Shown here in pieces: positions 27,693-36,087 of a stretch of DNA of 64,000 nt. How positions within the stretch are numbered: the stretch's first letter is position 1; every line of letters begins with the position of its first letter. Made by a program: the position numbers and the translations under genes. The stretch comes from Lacimicrobium sp. SS2-24. GTDB lineage: Bacteria > Pseudomonadota > Gammaproteobacteria > Enterobacterales > Alteromonadaceae. The notes below the pieces were generated by a model. That model made no database searches, had not been told where the DNA came from, and saw only the letters and a program-made list of their open reading frames with translations. Where the stretch lies: positions 186,001 to 250,000 of the forward strand of contig NZ_NIWW01000004.1 of assembly GCF_002201535.1 (NCBI RefSeq), read 5' to 3'.

Positions 27693-28776
27693 AAGGTTTC
27701 TCAGCTGCCTCCCTGAGCCTGATAGAGGGAATATTTGCATGTGCCGCACCGTCTTTATCGGGTGCCACGTTTGTTTCAACTAATACCGGCCCATGAGCCG
27801 TCATCGTCACATCCAGTCCGGCAAAACGGGTATAGGGTAATCGAAGGAGAACCATACAGGCAAAGCTTTTAATCTCCTGCCATTGTTCCAGAACAATGCC
27901 CGCCAACTGAGCACCATGATCTGGATGTTCAGTAATATCATCGCGATGGGGCGTGTACTTTGTCAGTCCCGGCTCCACCTTGCCATCAGAAAGCCTTACA
28001 GGGCACATTATTCCCCCCGCTGAGGCGTTATCAATGGCTGAGCCTGCTCTGCCTACCCTCAAGTAAGCACCAATGACCTGGACCTGGCCAGGTGTATTTT
28101 CCAATACCCAGATTCGCAGGGTATTCACACTATCAGCGTTCAGCGCCTTAAACTGATCCGATTGTTGAATATAGGCTTCGAGTACAAATTCAGCATTAGG
28201 CGCACTACCTTTGCAGCTGTTTATGAGATCCTGGGCCGTCATTTGCTGTTGTGAATGCAGGGGCTGAAATACTGGCTGCTTGTTATCATCCAGCAGAATT
28301 CTGCCTGCTATGACTCCGGCACCGCCCCAGCCTTCGATGGGTTTGATACATAAAGTACTATCGGTATGCGCACTCATCAGAGCCTCAAGCTGTGCGGCAT
28401 CGGTCAGCGGCTGACCTGTATTATCAAAGCCTTTATAGGCATGAAAATAGCCAAACAGCTCAGGGGTGGGAATATGCATCAGTTTATACAGGGCCTTTTC
28501 CGAAAGTTTACTCTGAGTCAGCTTACGATACTGTGGCGAGTTTAATACCTTGAGCGCCGCATAATATTCTTTCGCAGAAATATGTTGCCACTTGTCCTGT
28601 TCAACAAAGTTTTTGCGAGCCATCCCGGCGACCACAAAATAGCGCGGACCGAGACCCGTTTTAAAGCAAAAAAACAGGGTCTGCCTGTACATATTGATTC
28701 TACTGATGCCTGCCAGTTGCGCTTCTTTATTAAGCATGCAGAACAACGTGGTAAAACGAGAAAAAATGCCGCTCAT
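27685..28776 (-). CDS. ATP-grasp ligase, sugar-transfer-associated type (copy 3)
   Basis: 363 aa. LCIKPIEGWGGAGVIAGRIL is the nucleotide-binding segment; SVNTLRIWVLENTPG, IGAYLRVGRAGSAIDNASAG and FAGLDVTMTAHGPVLVETNV are shared, in order, with copy 2. The C-terminal Glu-Thr-Asn provides the metal-binding residues of the ATP-grasp fold. It starts 8 bp after the deacetylase stop and overlaps copy 2 by 8 nt, so the two paralogues are probably translated together and may act in sequence or as a complex. Confidence 0.82.
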   Translation of the reverse strand: MSGIFSRFTTLFCMLNKEAQLAGISRINMYRQTLFFCFKTGLGPRYFVVAGMARKNFVEQDKWQHISAKEYYAALKVLNSPQYRKLTQSKLSEKALYKLMHIPTPELFGYFHAYKGFDNTGQPLTDAAQLEALMSAHTDSTLCIKPIEGWGGAGVIAGRILLDDNKQPVFQPLHSQQQMTAQDLINSCKGSAPNAEFVLEAYIQQSDQFKALNADSVNTLRIWVLENTPGQVQVIGAYLRVGRAGSAIDNASAGGIMCPVRLSDGKVEPGLTKYTPHRDDITEHPDHGAQLAGIVLEQWQEIKSFACMVLLRLPYTRFAGLDVTMTAHGPVLVETNVAPDKDGAAHANIPSIRLREAAEKPYV

Positions 28777-28784
28777 TGATGTCC

Positions 28785-29771
28785 TTACCTTCCCAAGCCT
28801 CTCAGCAACGTCATAAAACCACTGACTTCTGCTTCAAACTCCAATTCACTGATACTGTCGTTGTCCATAATTCGAGGCAACTTATGTATATGATGAGTAT
28901 CTGAGCACAGCTCATTATCAGTTGTGGTAGCAGAACGGATTCCCAGGTCATTGAGTATCGCTAATTGCTCCTCTCGGAACTCTCCCCGAGGGTAACAGAA
29001 ATGTTCAGGACGCTTGCCGGTCATTTCTACAATCGCCTTCTGATTACGCTGAAGTTCCTGCCGGGCTTCTTCTGCCCCCACCTCTGAGAAACGGTGCTTA
29101 TGGGTATGTAATTCAATGGCCAGACCTTGATTATGGAGCTCCGCCACTTGCTCTGGTGACAAAAACATAAACTTACCTTTTTGCTGCCACGCATCGGAGG
29201 ATTCGCCAAAATAGGCACATAATTCCAGCAGTATCGGCCGCTCGTAATCCGATCCAAGTTGCTTGACCACCTCCAGCAACATTTCTGCGTTCAGCTCCTT
29301 GCCCCGGTACTCTACAAGACAGCTGTCCTGAGCTGGTTTGAAGAGCCCATCATGCTTCCAGAACAAATAGAATACAGCCACTTTAAATACCGGCCGCCGA
29401 TGCTGAATAAAATAACTGGAAAGATACAGCGTTGCCTGAAACTGACAGGCTCTAATTTGCGGCCACATGCCTTCAAGAATGGCCTGCCAGCCGTCATCAA
29501 TAGTGATGACCATGGCATTTTTTTTCACCACCCCCTGCTCTCGCTGATCGATATAGTCATCCAGACTGATGGACGTAAAGTTCCATTCCTTGAGTAATTG
29601 CATACGCCGGGCAAAGGTGGATTTTTGCATAAACAGGCCCGGACGGAATAAATGTTCATCCTCCACCGAGATACCGTGATAGCAAAGAACACGGGTCTTA
29701 TTTGCGGTCAATTTACGGGCCAGATAGAACAACCCTAACACTTTACTTAACCTGAGAATCAGGGCCTTCAT
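28785..29771 (-). CDS. Polysaccharide deacetylase family protein
   Basis: 328 aa. MVITIDDGWQAI has the Asp pair of NodB motif 1, AIELHTHKHRFSEV the HTHxH metal site of motif 2, and FCYPRGEF motif 3. There is no clear signal peptide. It overlaps the upstream unknown gene by 4 nt (ATGA) and precedes ATP-grasp copy 3 by 8 bp. Deacetylation would expose an amine that the following ATP-grasp enzymes could acylate; this link is inferred from gene order only. Confidence 0.87.
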   Translation of the reverse strand: MKALILRLSKVLGLFYLARKLTANKTRVLCYHGISVEDEHLFRPGLFMQKSTFARRMQLLKEWNFTSISLDDYIDQREQGVVKKNAMVITIDDGWQAILEGMWPQIRACQFQATLYLSSYFIQHRRPVFKVAVFYLFWKHDGLFKPAQDSCLVEYRGKELNAEMLLEVVKQLGSDYERPILLELCAYFGESSDAWQQKGKFMFLSPEQVAELHNQGLAIELHTHKHRFSEVGAEEARQELQRNQKAIVEMTGKRPEHFCYPRGEFREEQLAILNDLGIRSATTTDNELCSDTHHIHKLPRIMDNDSISELEFEAEVSGFMTLLRGLGR

Positions 29772-30673
29772 ACATCCGCCTCTGCATGGCTACATATTGC
29801 TTTCTGGTACCAGTTCAGTACCCGTCTCCGGGGCCAGAACACCACATAATTCCTTGGTATATACTTACCCGCATCGAAGGCCTGCTTGCGTGTTCGAGAG
29901 GTAGCAAAAGCCCCACTGTTACTGCTCTCCACATGAGAGAAAAACCAATAGGCGCCATTCTCTGCAAGCAGCTTATTCACAAATCCCAGATGGGGGCTGA
30001 TAGCCGGTACCTGCGGATCATAATACCAGCTTGAGCCTACTATACCTTTGATATCCGGGTTAAGCTCAAGCATCTTAGCCAGGCGCAGACAGGTCAGCCG
30101 CCAGCTGTTTTCACTCAGGTGGCTTTGCTCGGCCAGATGCACATGCAATCTAAATACGGGCTTATAGCCGCCAGCCAGCAAGCCGGATTTTATAAATTGC
30201 AGGCTTTGCGTTACCCCGGCATTAAACATCAGACTGCGTTGTAATACTGAAAAAGGCTCGACGACACGCTCACCAGCAGGAAACAGTGCGCCACTTACCA
30301 GCGCCAGATCTTTAAAATAGCGGTCATCAGCTTTTTCCGACGGAGACTGACCGAGGATACGTTCAAAGCTCTGCTGGTATAGTGTCGCGATGTCCTCAGA
30401 GATATTAAAAGCGAGCAGCTTAGGATTAAAATCTTTTATCAGACGCACCAATAAAAATTGTAACAACACTGACAACAACTCCGGCCTTTCTGACTCCAGC
30501 TTACTCACGACCCGCTTCAGCTCAGGTAGATCATGATAAGGCTGCCAGGCAGTTCTGTTTTTTATACCATCAAGCAGCACTTCCGGCTCTAACCAGTCAG
30601 TCTGCTCCTGAAGCTGATGTTTCAGTTGTTCAGCCAACTGGCCAGCATGGGCGCATAAGGAGACTTTATTCAT
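29768..30673 (-). CDS. Unknown EPS-locus protein
   Basis: 301 aa, no signal peptide, no membrane segment. I do not recognise the family. The C-terminal half has the best-ordered sequence (FRLHVHLAEQSHLSENSWR, IKGIVGSSWYYDPQVP, FVNKLLAENGAYWFFSHVES, and RNYVVFWPRR near the end) with several histidines and tryptophans suggesting a catalytic or binding site. The N-terminal half is helical. It lies 3 bp downstream of the flippase gene and overlaps the deacetylase by 4 nt, so it belongs to the same transcript and presumably to EPS assembly or decoration. Confidence 0.5.
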   Translation of the reverse strand: MNKVSLCAHAGQLAEQLKHQLQEQTDWLEPEVLLDGIKNRTAWQPYHDLPELKRVVSKLESERPELLSVLLQFLLVRLIKDFNPKLLAFNISEDIATLYQQSFERILGQSPSEKADDRYFKDLALVSGALFPAGERVVEPFSVLQRSLMFNAGVTQSLQFIKSGLLAGGYKPVFRLHVHLAEQSHLSENSWRLTCLRLAKMLELNPDIKGIVGSSWYYDPQVPAISPHLGFVNKLLAENGAYWFFSHVESSNSGAFATSRTRKQAFDAGKYIPRNYVVFWPRRRVLNWYQKAICSHAEADV

Positions 30674-30676
30674 CGC

Positions 30677-32194
30677 TCAGATTCTGCCTCGCAAGTAGCC
30701 AGGGTAAAGTCGCTCTATGACTGTGCGCTCTAAGCCCTCGGGATAGCCCTGCCAACGCCACAACAACATCGACATCAGGGTATAACTGAGACCTCCAGCG
30801 AGAATCTGCATCAAAAGCGATAATCCCTGCCCGGGTAACCAATCCGCCCGCTGGATCAGTAATACTGAGCCTCCCATTACGATACAGGCTAAGGTCGGGC
30901 GCAAAAATACCGCTAACAGGGGCAAAACCTTTAGTTTAAGAAACAGCACCACAGCCGCCTGAGCGCCAAACAGCATAATTAAGGTTGTAACAAGACGTGC
31001 CTGACCGATTCCGACGATACCGTTGGAATCCAATAACGGGATAAAAAAGGCAAAAAACATAGCTGTGCGAATAAAGTTAATTAGAAACATAATATTCGGT
31101 TTGCCACATGCCATATAGATGTAGCCATTATTAACCGTAATACTGGTTAACATACTGGATAAGGCTAACAACTGAATCAGTGGCGCTGCCGGTAACCACT
31201 TATCCCCTAAAACCACCTCCACAAAAAGCGGTGCGATTAAAGCGATACCTAACGCCGCAGGCATGGTAAGGCATGCGGTAAGCGCAACCGTATTTAAATA
31301 AGCCTTACGCAGTTCAGTAAAGTTATCCTTAAAACGAGAGTAGACAGGAAAAGTAGCTTTATTAATTGGTTTCGCCATCTCCATGGTTGGTAAGTGAGCA
31401 ATCTCTTTGCCTATGGCAAAGATGCCCACCGCTGACGGAGATAAAACTCGTCCAACAATCAACTCACTGAATTTGTCATTTAAATAGAACAGAACGTTAT
31501 TCAGCAATAACCAGCGCGAAAAGCTAAACAACTTATTAAAAGACTTGAGTCCAAAACGCGGACGGAATGGGTGCATCCAATAGCTGAACAAAAGAATGAT
31601 AAATTGATTAGACACCATACCAATCACCAGTGCCCAGTAATTACGGTATATAAAGGCCAAGGTGAGAGTGATGACAAAACTGATAAGTTTGGGCATTAAC
31701 TGGTATTTCAGTTCTTTTCGAAAATCCATGTCCTTCTGAAAATTGACCACACCTATGTTGGCCGCGCCGGATAATATACTGGCAAAGGCAATCACATAAA
31801 TCACGTGCTCTAATCGAGGATCCGAGTAAAACTGGGCGACGTAGGGTGCAGCCAGCAGCATTGCCAAGGCAGAAATCGTGCCAAACAACACCTTAAAGGT
31901 CCAGGCGGTATTGTAATCATCCCGGTCATCAGACTGACTTTGGATTAGCACGGTACCCAGACCCAGTGCACCAAAAAGTTCGATAAAGGCATAAATTGCC
32001 ATAGCAATGGCAACCAAACCAAAATCTTCTGGTACCAATAAACGAGCTAAGATTATTGAGCTGATCAATCCGATGGATTTAATACCGATACGGGTTATCA
32101 GCATAAAAGCCGAACCACTGTACACCTTGCTATGTGTGTTTGTATTCTGCTCTGATTGCTGCAGTGAATCCTTAGGTGAGTGAGGCACCGTCAT
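30677..32194 (-). CDS. Polysaccharide flippase (Wzx/PST family)
   Basis: 505 aa with about 12-14 membrane segments. The N-terminal SIILARLLVPEDFGLVAIAM and GALGLGTVLIQSQSDDRDDY are typical of the MOP/PST exporter family (polysacc_synt). It should move the lipid-linked repeat unit to the periplasmic leaflet. It overlaps the O-ligase-like gene by 4 nt (ATGA). It is the only flippase in the window, so it is the likely partner of the 7285 and/or 32191 polymerase-like proteins. Confidence 0.9.
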   Translation of the reverse strand: MTVPHSPKDSLQQSEQNTNTHSKVYSGSAFMLITRIGIKSIGLISSIILARLLVPEDFGLVAIAMAIYAFIELFGALGLGTVLIQSQSDDRDDYNTAWTFKVLFGTISALAMLLAAPYVAQFYSDPRLEHVIYVIAFASILSGAANIGVVNFQKDMDFRKELKYQLMPKLISFVITLTLAFIYRNYWALVIGMVSNQFIILLFSYWMHPFRPRFGLKSFNKLFSFSRWLLLNNVLFYLNDKFSELIVGRVLSPSAVGIFAIGKEIAHLPTMEMAKPINKATFPVYSRFKDNFTELRKAYLNTVALTACLTMPAALGIALIAPLFVEVVLGDKWLPAAPLIQLLALSSMLTSITVNNGYIYMACGKPNIMFLINFIRTAMFFAFFIPLLDSNGIVGIGQARLVTTLIMLFGAQAAVVLFLKLKVLPLLAVFLRPTLACIVMGGSVLLIQRADWLPGQGLSLLMQILAGGLSYTLMSMLLWRWQGYPEGLERTVIERLYPGYLRGRI

Positions 32195-33555
32195 CCAGCA
32201 TGCTCCCCTGCCACCCTGCTATCCTTTGGCTCGGCTGAAGTGCTTTGTTTCTTTATCCCATCACTCTGGCCTGCAATAATTTTCTGACGCAGGAGGGTCA
32301 TCACCACGACCAGGCCCATAATTGCATAAATCAGGTCAAAGTAAGCCAGGCTGACATTCATACCGGTAATGCCATAACCTACCAGTGAGAGCGTCATCGC
32401 ATTCGACAGTTGGTGATACCAGTAAACACCGTTTTTCTTGCCGATACGCGCGTTTTTCATATTGTTTAGCAAGGCGATTAGCAGCATCATCAAAAAGATA
32501 AACAGACCGACAAAACCGTGGTCACCGAGCACCTGAAAATAGATATTATGAGCCGCTTTGGGCCTGATATTATCCGGTATAGGTTTGGAGTACACTGGCC
32601 CGAATTCGGGTGTTAGTGGTGCATAATAGTTCCATAAAGTAGGCTCAGAAACAGCACGAAACCCGCCGCCTGTGACGGGATTGTCCAGAGCAATCATGGT
32701 GGATATTTTCCACGCCCAGATGCGTCCAATAAAGGAGTTATCCTCCTGGGCTGCTGTTCTCACCGAACTCTGCCGTTCCCTCCAGTCTTCAGGCGTATAC
32801 TGATATGCCACCGGTAGCATGATGACAGCGACCAGCGCCCATACGAGTTTACGGTTTGACTTCAGCCAGAAGGCAAACGCCAGCACGCTCAAGCCGATAA
32901 AGCCACCTCGTGAGAAGGTACCGATAATACTGAGAATATTGAGCAGCAAGAGTACCCACAACCCCTGGCGAACCAGTTTATGTTTGGTTACCTGAATCAG
33001 ATAAATCACCAGCGGAATGCACATGTTGATAGCGACCGCTAGGTCATTTCTATCAGCAATAATCCCGGCCCGGCCTGTAATTCTGTGGCTTCCGCCTGAC
33101 AACACAAACTTCACGGCTTCCATGCCCGCGTAGGCGGAAATGGAGAGCACAATGGCCCAGATAAAGGTATCGATGTGCAGGCGTTTGGTCAGCGTCAGGG
33201 TAATAAAGAAAAACAGCGCCATGATCTTCAGAAACTGATTCCAGTATCCCCAGATCCAGTCAGAGTCAGAGTTTAAGTGAAACCCGGTGGTTATCAGCGT
33301 CCAGATGCCAAAAAGCATGACCCAGAAGCTCAGTGTCGTCATCTGAAAGGATTTGTGTTTGGTCACAAATAACCAGGAAAGCGCGGTGACCAATACGATG
33401 GTCAGGTTAAGACGAAAATCCTGAGAAAAACCGAACGCCCATTCTGCAGGAGCGGTCAGCGCGATCCATACCCAGGCCGCCATACCAATATAGGGGCGCT
33501 TAAAAGAGTAATAGATGGCCACAAATAGAAAGCCGACTAAAAACAAATCACGCAT
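32191..33555 (-). CDS. O-antigen ligase/polymerase-like protein, exosortase A system-associated
   Basis: 454 aa with about 10-12 membrane segments. GTFSRGGFIGLSVLAFAFWL, DNPVTGGGFRAVSEPT and RPKAAHNIYFQVLGDHGFVG (with the periplasmic-loop histidine) mark the Wzy_C/O-antigen ligase fold. It matches the TIGR03097-type 'putative O-glycosylation ligase' of XrtA loci. Its start codon shares an A with the stop of a 27-codon gene just upstream (TAATG). Role: polymerise the repeat or transfer glycan to a protein. The window holds a second protein of this fold at 7285, so the two may split polymerase and ligase tasks. Confidence 0.86.
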   Translation of the reverse strand: MRDLFLVGFLFVAIYYSFKRPYIGMAAWVWIALTAPAEWAFGFSQDFRLNLTIVLVTALSWLFVTKHKSFQMTTLSFWVMLFGIWTLITTGFHLNSDSDWIWGYWNQFLKIMALFFFITLTLTKRLHIDTFIWAIVLSISAYAGMEAVKFVLSGGSHRITGRAGIIADRNDLAVAINMCIPLVIYLIQVTKHKLVRQGLWVLLLLNILSIIGTFSRGGFIGLSVLAFAFWLKSNRKLVWALVAVIMLPVAYQYTPEDWRERQSSVRTAAQEDNSFIGRIWAWKISTMIALDNPVTGGGFRAVSEPTLWNYYAPLTPEFGPVYSKPIPDNIRPKAAHNIYFQVLGDHGFVGLFIFLMMLLIALLNNMKNARIGKKNGVYWYHQLSNAMTLSLVGYGITGMNVSLAYFDLIYAIMGLVVVMTLLRQKIIAGQSDGIKKQSTSAEPKDSRVAGEHAG

Positions 33556-33638
33556 TAGTCTTCATCCTGCTTGTTTGACCAATAAAACAAATAACACACC
33601 GCACACACTACTATCAGCAAATATAAACTGTCTATCAT
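33555..33638 (-). CDS. 27-residue membrane microprotein, coupled to both neighbours
   Basis: ATG at 33638 overlaps the TGA of the CapK-like gene (ATGA), and its TAA shares an A with the ATG of the O-ligase gene (TAATG). GGTGG lies 6-7 nt before the start. The product begins MIDSLYLLIVVCAVCYLFYW and ends SNKQDED: a short acidic start, one hydrophobic helix with two cysteines, and a charged tail, so a single-pass inner-membrane peptide. Precise abutment at both ends and the coherent helix argue that it is translated. No family is known to me. It may be a subunit of the O-ligase/flippase complex or just a coupling peptide. Confidence 0.62.
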   Translation of the reverse strand: MIDSLYLLIVVCAVCYLFYWSNKQDED

Positions 33639-34984
33639 TGCGCCACCTTGCTGATCACGTAACGATACTTGCCTGATTTTTCTGCCGCTATTTCCGTGAC
33701 CGATTGCACGTTAATCTCAACCTGGGCGCCGAGTCTGGCCTTAAAGCCACTCTCAATCTGCTTCACCATAGCGTCAGTCAGTTGCTGTTTGGATACCACC
33801 TCTACCCGGGTAAGTTGCAGGCTTTCCTGGGTGATCTTAAAAGCCTCAATGCCATCCATGTCACGTAAGATATAAATCAGTGCCAGACCATGCATCATGG
33901 TGCCATCTGCGGCCACCACAAAGTCGGTACTGCGCCCTTCGATAGACTCGAGCATGGGCAAACCACGACCACAGTCACAGCGCTTATCAGACAAGGTCGC
34001 AATATCGCCGGTGCGATAACGAACAAAAGGAAACTCACTGGTGCCCAGATGAGTCACCACAATTTCACCGGGTTCACCGGCTGGCAGCGGATTGCCCGCC
34101 TTATCGATGATTTCCACCACGATGTCTTCATAAGAAAGGTGCATACCACCAGCAGGACATTCATGCGCGATAAAACCGGCATCACGGCCCCCGTAGCCAT
34201 TGGCAACGGGGCAGCCGAATACTCTGGATATATTTTCTCGCTGATAAGGATAGAGTCGCTCAGAGGTCACAAAAGCCACTTTGATCCCTAAGTTATCCAG
34301 ACGAATCCCCACTTTTTCGGCCGTTTTGGCTAACAGATCAAATACCGAAGGGTAACCAAATAGCATTCTGGGACGGCTTTCTTTAATCTGATGAATAAAG
34401 CCAAGCAACTTCTCTTGTGTCATATCAAAAGCCGGAATCAGTTGAGAGCGAAACAGCTTGTCACGCGCCAACCTGACTTTATCCTGAGCCCCCAGCTCTA
34501 TGGGAGAGCCCCAGGCGACAATTTCTTTATCACCAATATCCACACCCCACCAGCGAGTGGCCCGCCATTTTTCGGCCACATCATGGGACACCCGTTCGTT
34601 ACCTAACAGAAAGATTAATGGCTGACCACTAGACCCGCCCGTATTAAACCGATTGAGCGGCCCTGCAACATCCGACTTCAGGGCATCGAAATTATCTGCA
34701 ATGGTTTGCTTGTCGAGAAACGGCAATTTCACCAAATCTTCTGAACACTTAATATCATCGGGCGTCAGCCCCCGACTCTGCATGATCGTTTTGTAATAGG
34801 GCACATGCTCATACAAGGTGGCGATAAACTTCTGCAGGCGTTTGGACTGTGCCGTTTTAAGCTGCTCAGGAGTGTGCCACTGACTTTTCTCCAATGCTTT
34901 TCGAATCTCTACTGTATTATGCTTTTTAAGTTTCTCATGCAGCGGAAACAACACAGCGGAAACCATTTTTGTATACAGACTCAT
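33635..34984 (-). CDS. CapK/PaaK-like adenylate-forming ligase
   Basis: 449 aa. RFNTGGSSGQPLIFLLG is the P-loop-like motif, NGYGGRDAGFIAHECP and FPFVRYRTGDIATL are the core motifs of phenylacetate-CoA ligase relatives, and CDCGRGLPMLESIEGRSTDF is the C-terminal cysteine-containing segment typical of the CapK branch. Members of this branch occur in many capsule loci with unknown substrates. It probably activates a carboxylate as adenylate, then thioester. It overlaps the glycosyltransferase upstream by 4 nt and the microprotein downstream by 4 nt. It is a second adenylating enzyme besides the 4454 ligase. Confidence 0.86.
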   Translation of the reverse strand: MSLYTKMVSAVLFPLHEKLKKHNTVEIRKALEKSQWHTPEQLKTAQSKRLQKFIATLYEHVPYYKTIMQSRGLTPDDIKCSEDLVKLPFLDKQTIADNFDALKSDVAGPLNRFNTGGSSGQPLIFLLGNERVSHDVAEKWRATRWWGVDIGDKEIVAWGSPIELGAQDKVRLARDKLFRSQLIPAFDMTQEKLLGFIHQIKESRPRMLFGYPSVFDLLAKTAEKVGIRLDNLGIKVAFVTSERLYPYQRENISRVFGCPVANGYGGRDAGFIAHECPAGGMHLSYEDIVVEIIDKAGNPLPAGEPGEIVVTHLGTSEFPFVRYRTGDIATLSDKRCDCGRGLPMLESIEGRSTDFVVAADGTMMHGLALIYILRDMDGIEAFKITQESLQLTRVEVVSKQQLTDAMVKQIESGFKARLGAQVEINVQSVTEIAAEKSGKYRYVISKVAQ

Positions 34985-36087
34985 ACTGCCTCCTGTCCTT
35001 GGCTGATCGCGCTTTGATAGTGGCCCTGCAACGCTTTTCCAACCTTCGCCCAGGTAAATTTAGCAATAGTATTACGCCCCTGCGCAATCAGGCTTTGCCT
35101 GAGTTCAGGCTCATTAATCAGACGCACTACCTGCTCAGCAAGTAAATCTGGCCTCTTGGGTGGCACCAACAGCGCATCCTGCTCATGAGTCACCAGTTTA
35201 GGTATGCCCCCCACATTCGTGCTGACAATGGGCACACCACAGGCCATCGCCTCAATCAGCGAATTAGGGCTGTTATCCACGGTACTGGCGTTGAGCATGA
35301 CATCGGCGCTGCGATACAACTCAGCCATGTCGTTAATATCCAGCCGCCCCAGGAATCTGACCTTGTCCCGGACCCCCAGTTTTTCACATTGACGTTCGAG
35401 ACTCTCTTTCTCAGGCCCACTCCCCGCAATGGAGAGCGTAGCATCAGCGTGATGTGTTAACACCTGAGCAAAACAATCAATCACGCAGCCCACATCGTAG
35501 ATGGCTTCAAGATTCCGGGTCACAATCAAATGCAAAGGTGTATCTGACTCTACCTTCTCTGCCGGATAAAAGGTGGTTTCATCCAGCACATTGGGCACCA
35601 CCTCGGCCTTTTTATCCCACCGGGCAAACACCTCATGCAGATAGGGCGAGGGTACCAATATACCCTGAGCCTTATTCAAAGACTTCGCCACTTTGGGCCA
35701 GGAGGCTTCAAAGAAGGTTTCAGCATGTCCGCCGCGATAATTCACTAAAATCGGTTTATTAAGCCCGGCCGCCACACGAATGGCAGGGGCTGCAAATAAG
35801 TGCCATGACCAGCCAGAATTGGCCATCAAATGCACCACATCAGCATCTTTCATGGCTCGGCGCAATTGCCAGAAATAGTCTATCAGCCTGAAGCCTGCAC
35901 GCACCACGGGAATACTACCAACGAAGGCGGGCTTGTAAGGCGCATTCACTGCCACCAGCGTCACCGTTGCGCCATCTTGCTCAAGCAGTTGTTTGAGCTG
36001 GCGGGTTTGATTTGCCATGCCTCCGGCAGGCGGCGGAACCGGTCCCACCAGACAGATGTGCATGCCATCAAACGCATCAGCCACCAC
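34981..36087 (-). CDS. Glycosyltransferase, GT4-like
   Basis: 368 aa. MHICLVGPVPPPAGGMANQT is the N-terminal GT-B glycine loop and SPNSLIEAMACGVPIVSTNV holds the EX7E donor-site motif. The open frame begins with GTG GTG at 36087/36084, with AAGGAG 4-7 nt upstream inside the preceding gene; an ATG at 36063 is an alternative. It adds one sugar to the lipid-linked repeat in the cytoplasm. It overlaps the next upstream glycosyltransferase by 11 nt. Sugar specificity cannot be read. Confidence 0.88.
   Translation of the reverse strand: MVADAFDGMHICLVGPVPPPAGGMANQTRQLKQLLEQDGATVTLVAVNAPYKPAFVGSIPVVRAGFRLIDYFWQLRRAMKDADVVHLMANSGWSWHLFAAPAIRVAAGLNKPILVNYRGGHAETFFEASWPKVAKSLNKAQGILVPSPYLHEVFARWDKKAEVVPNVLDETTFYPAEKVESDTPLHLIVTRNLEAIYDVGCVIDCFAQVLTHHADATLSIAGSGPEKESLERQCEKLGVRDKVRFLGRLDINDMAELYRSADVMLNASTVDNSPNSLIEAMACGVPIVSTNVGGIPKLVTHEQDALLVPPKRPDLLAEQVVRLINEPELRQSLIAQGRNTIAKFTWAKVGKALQGHYQSAISQGQEAV

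Noticed and set aside
27693-27779. Upstream extension of ATP-grasp copy 2
   Set aside because: It is inside copy 3 and does not look like the family N-terminus.
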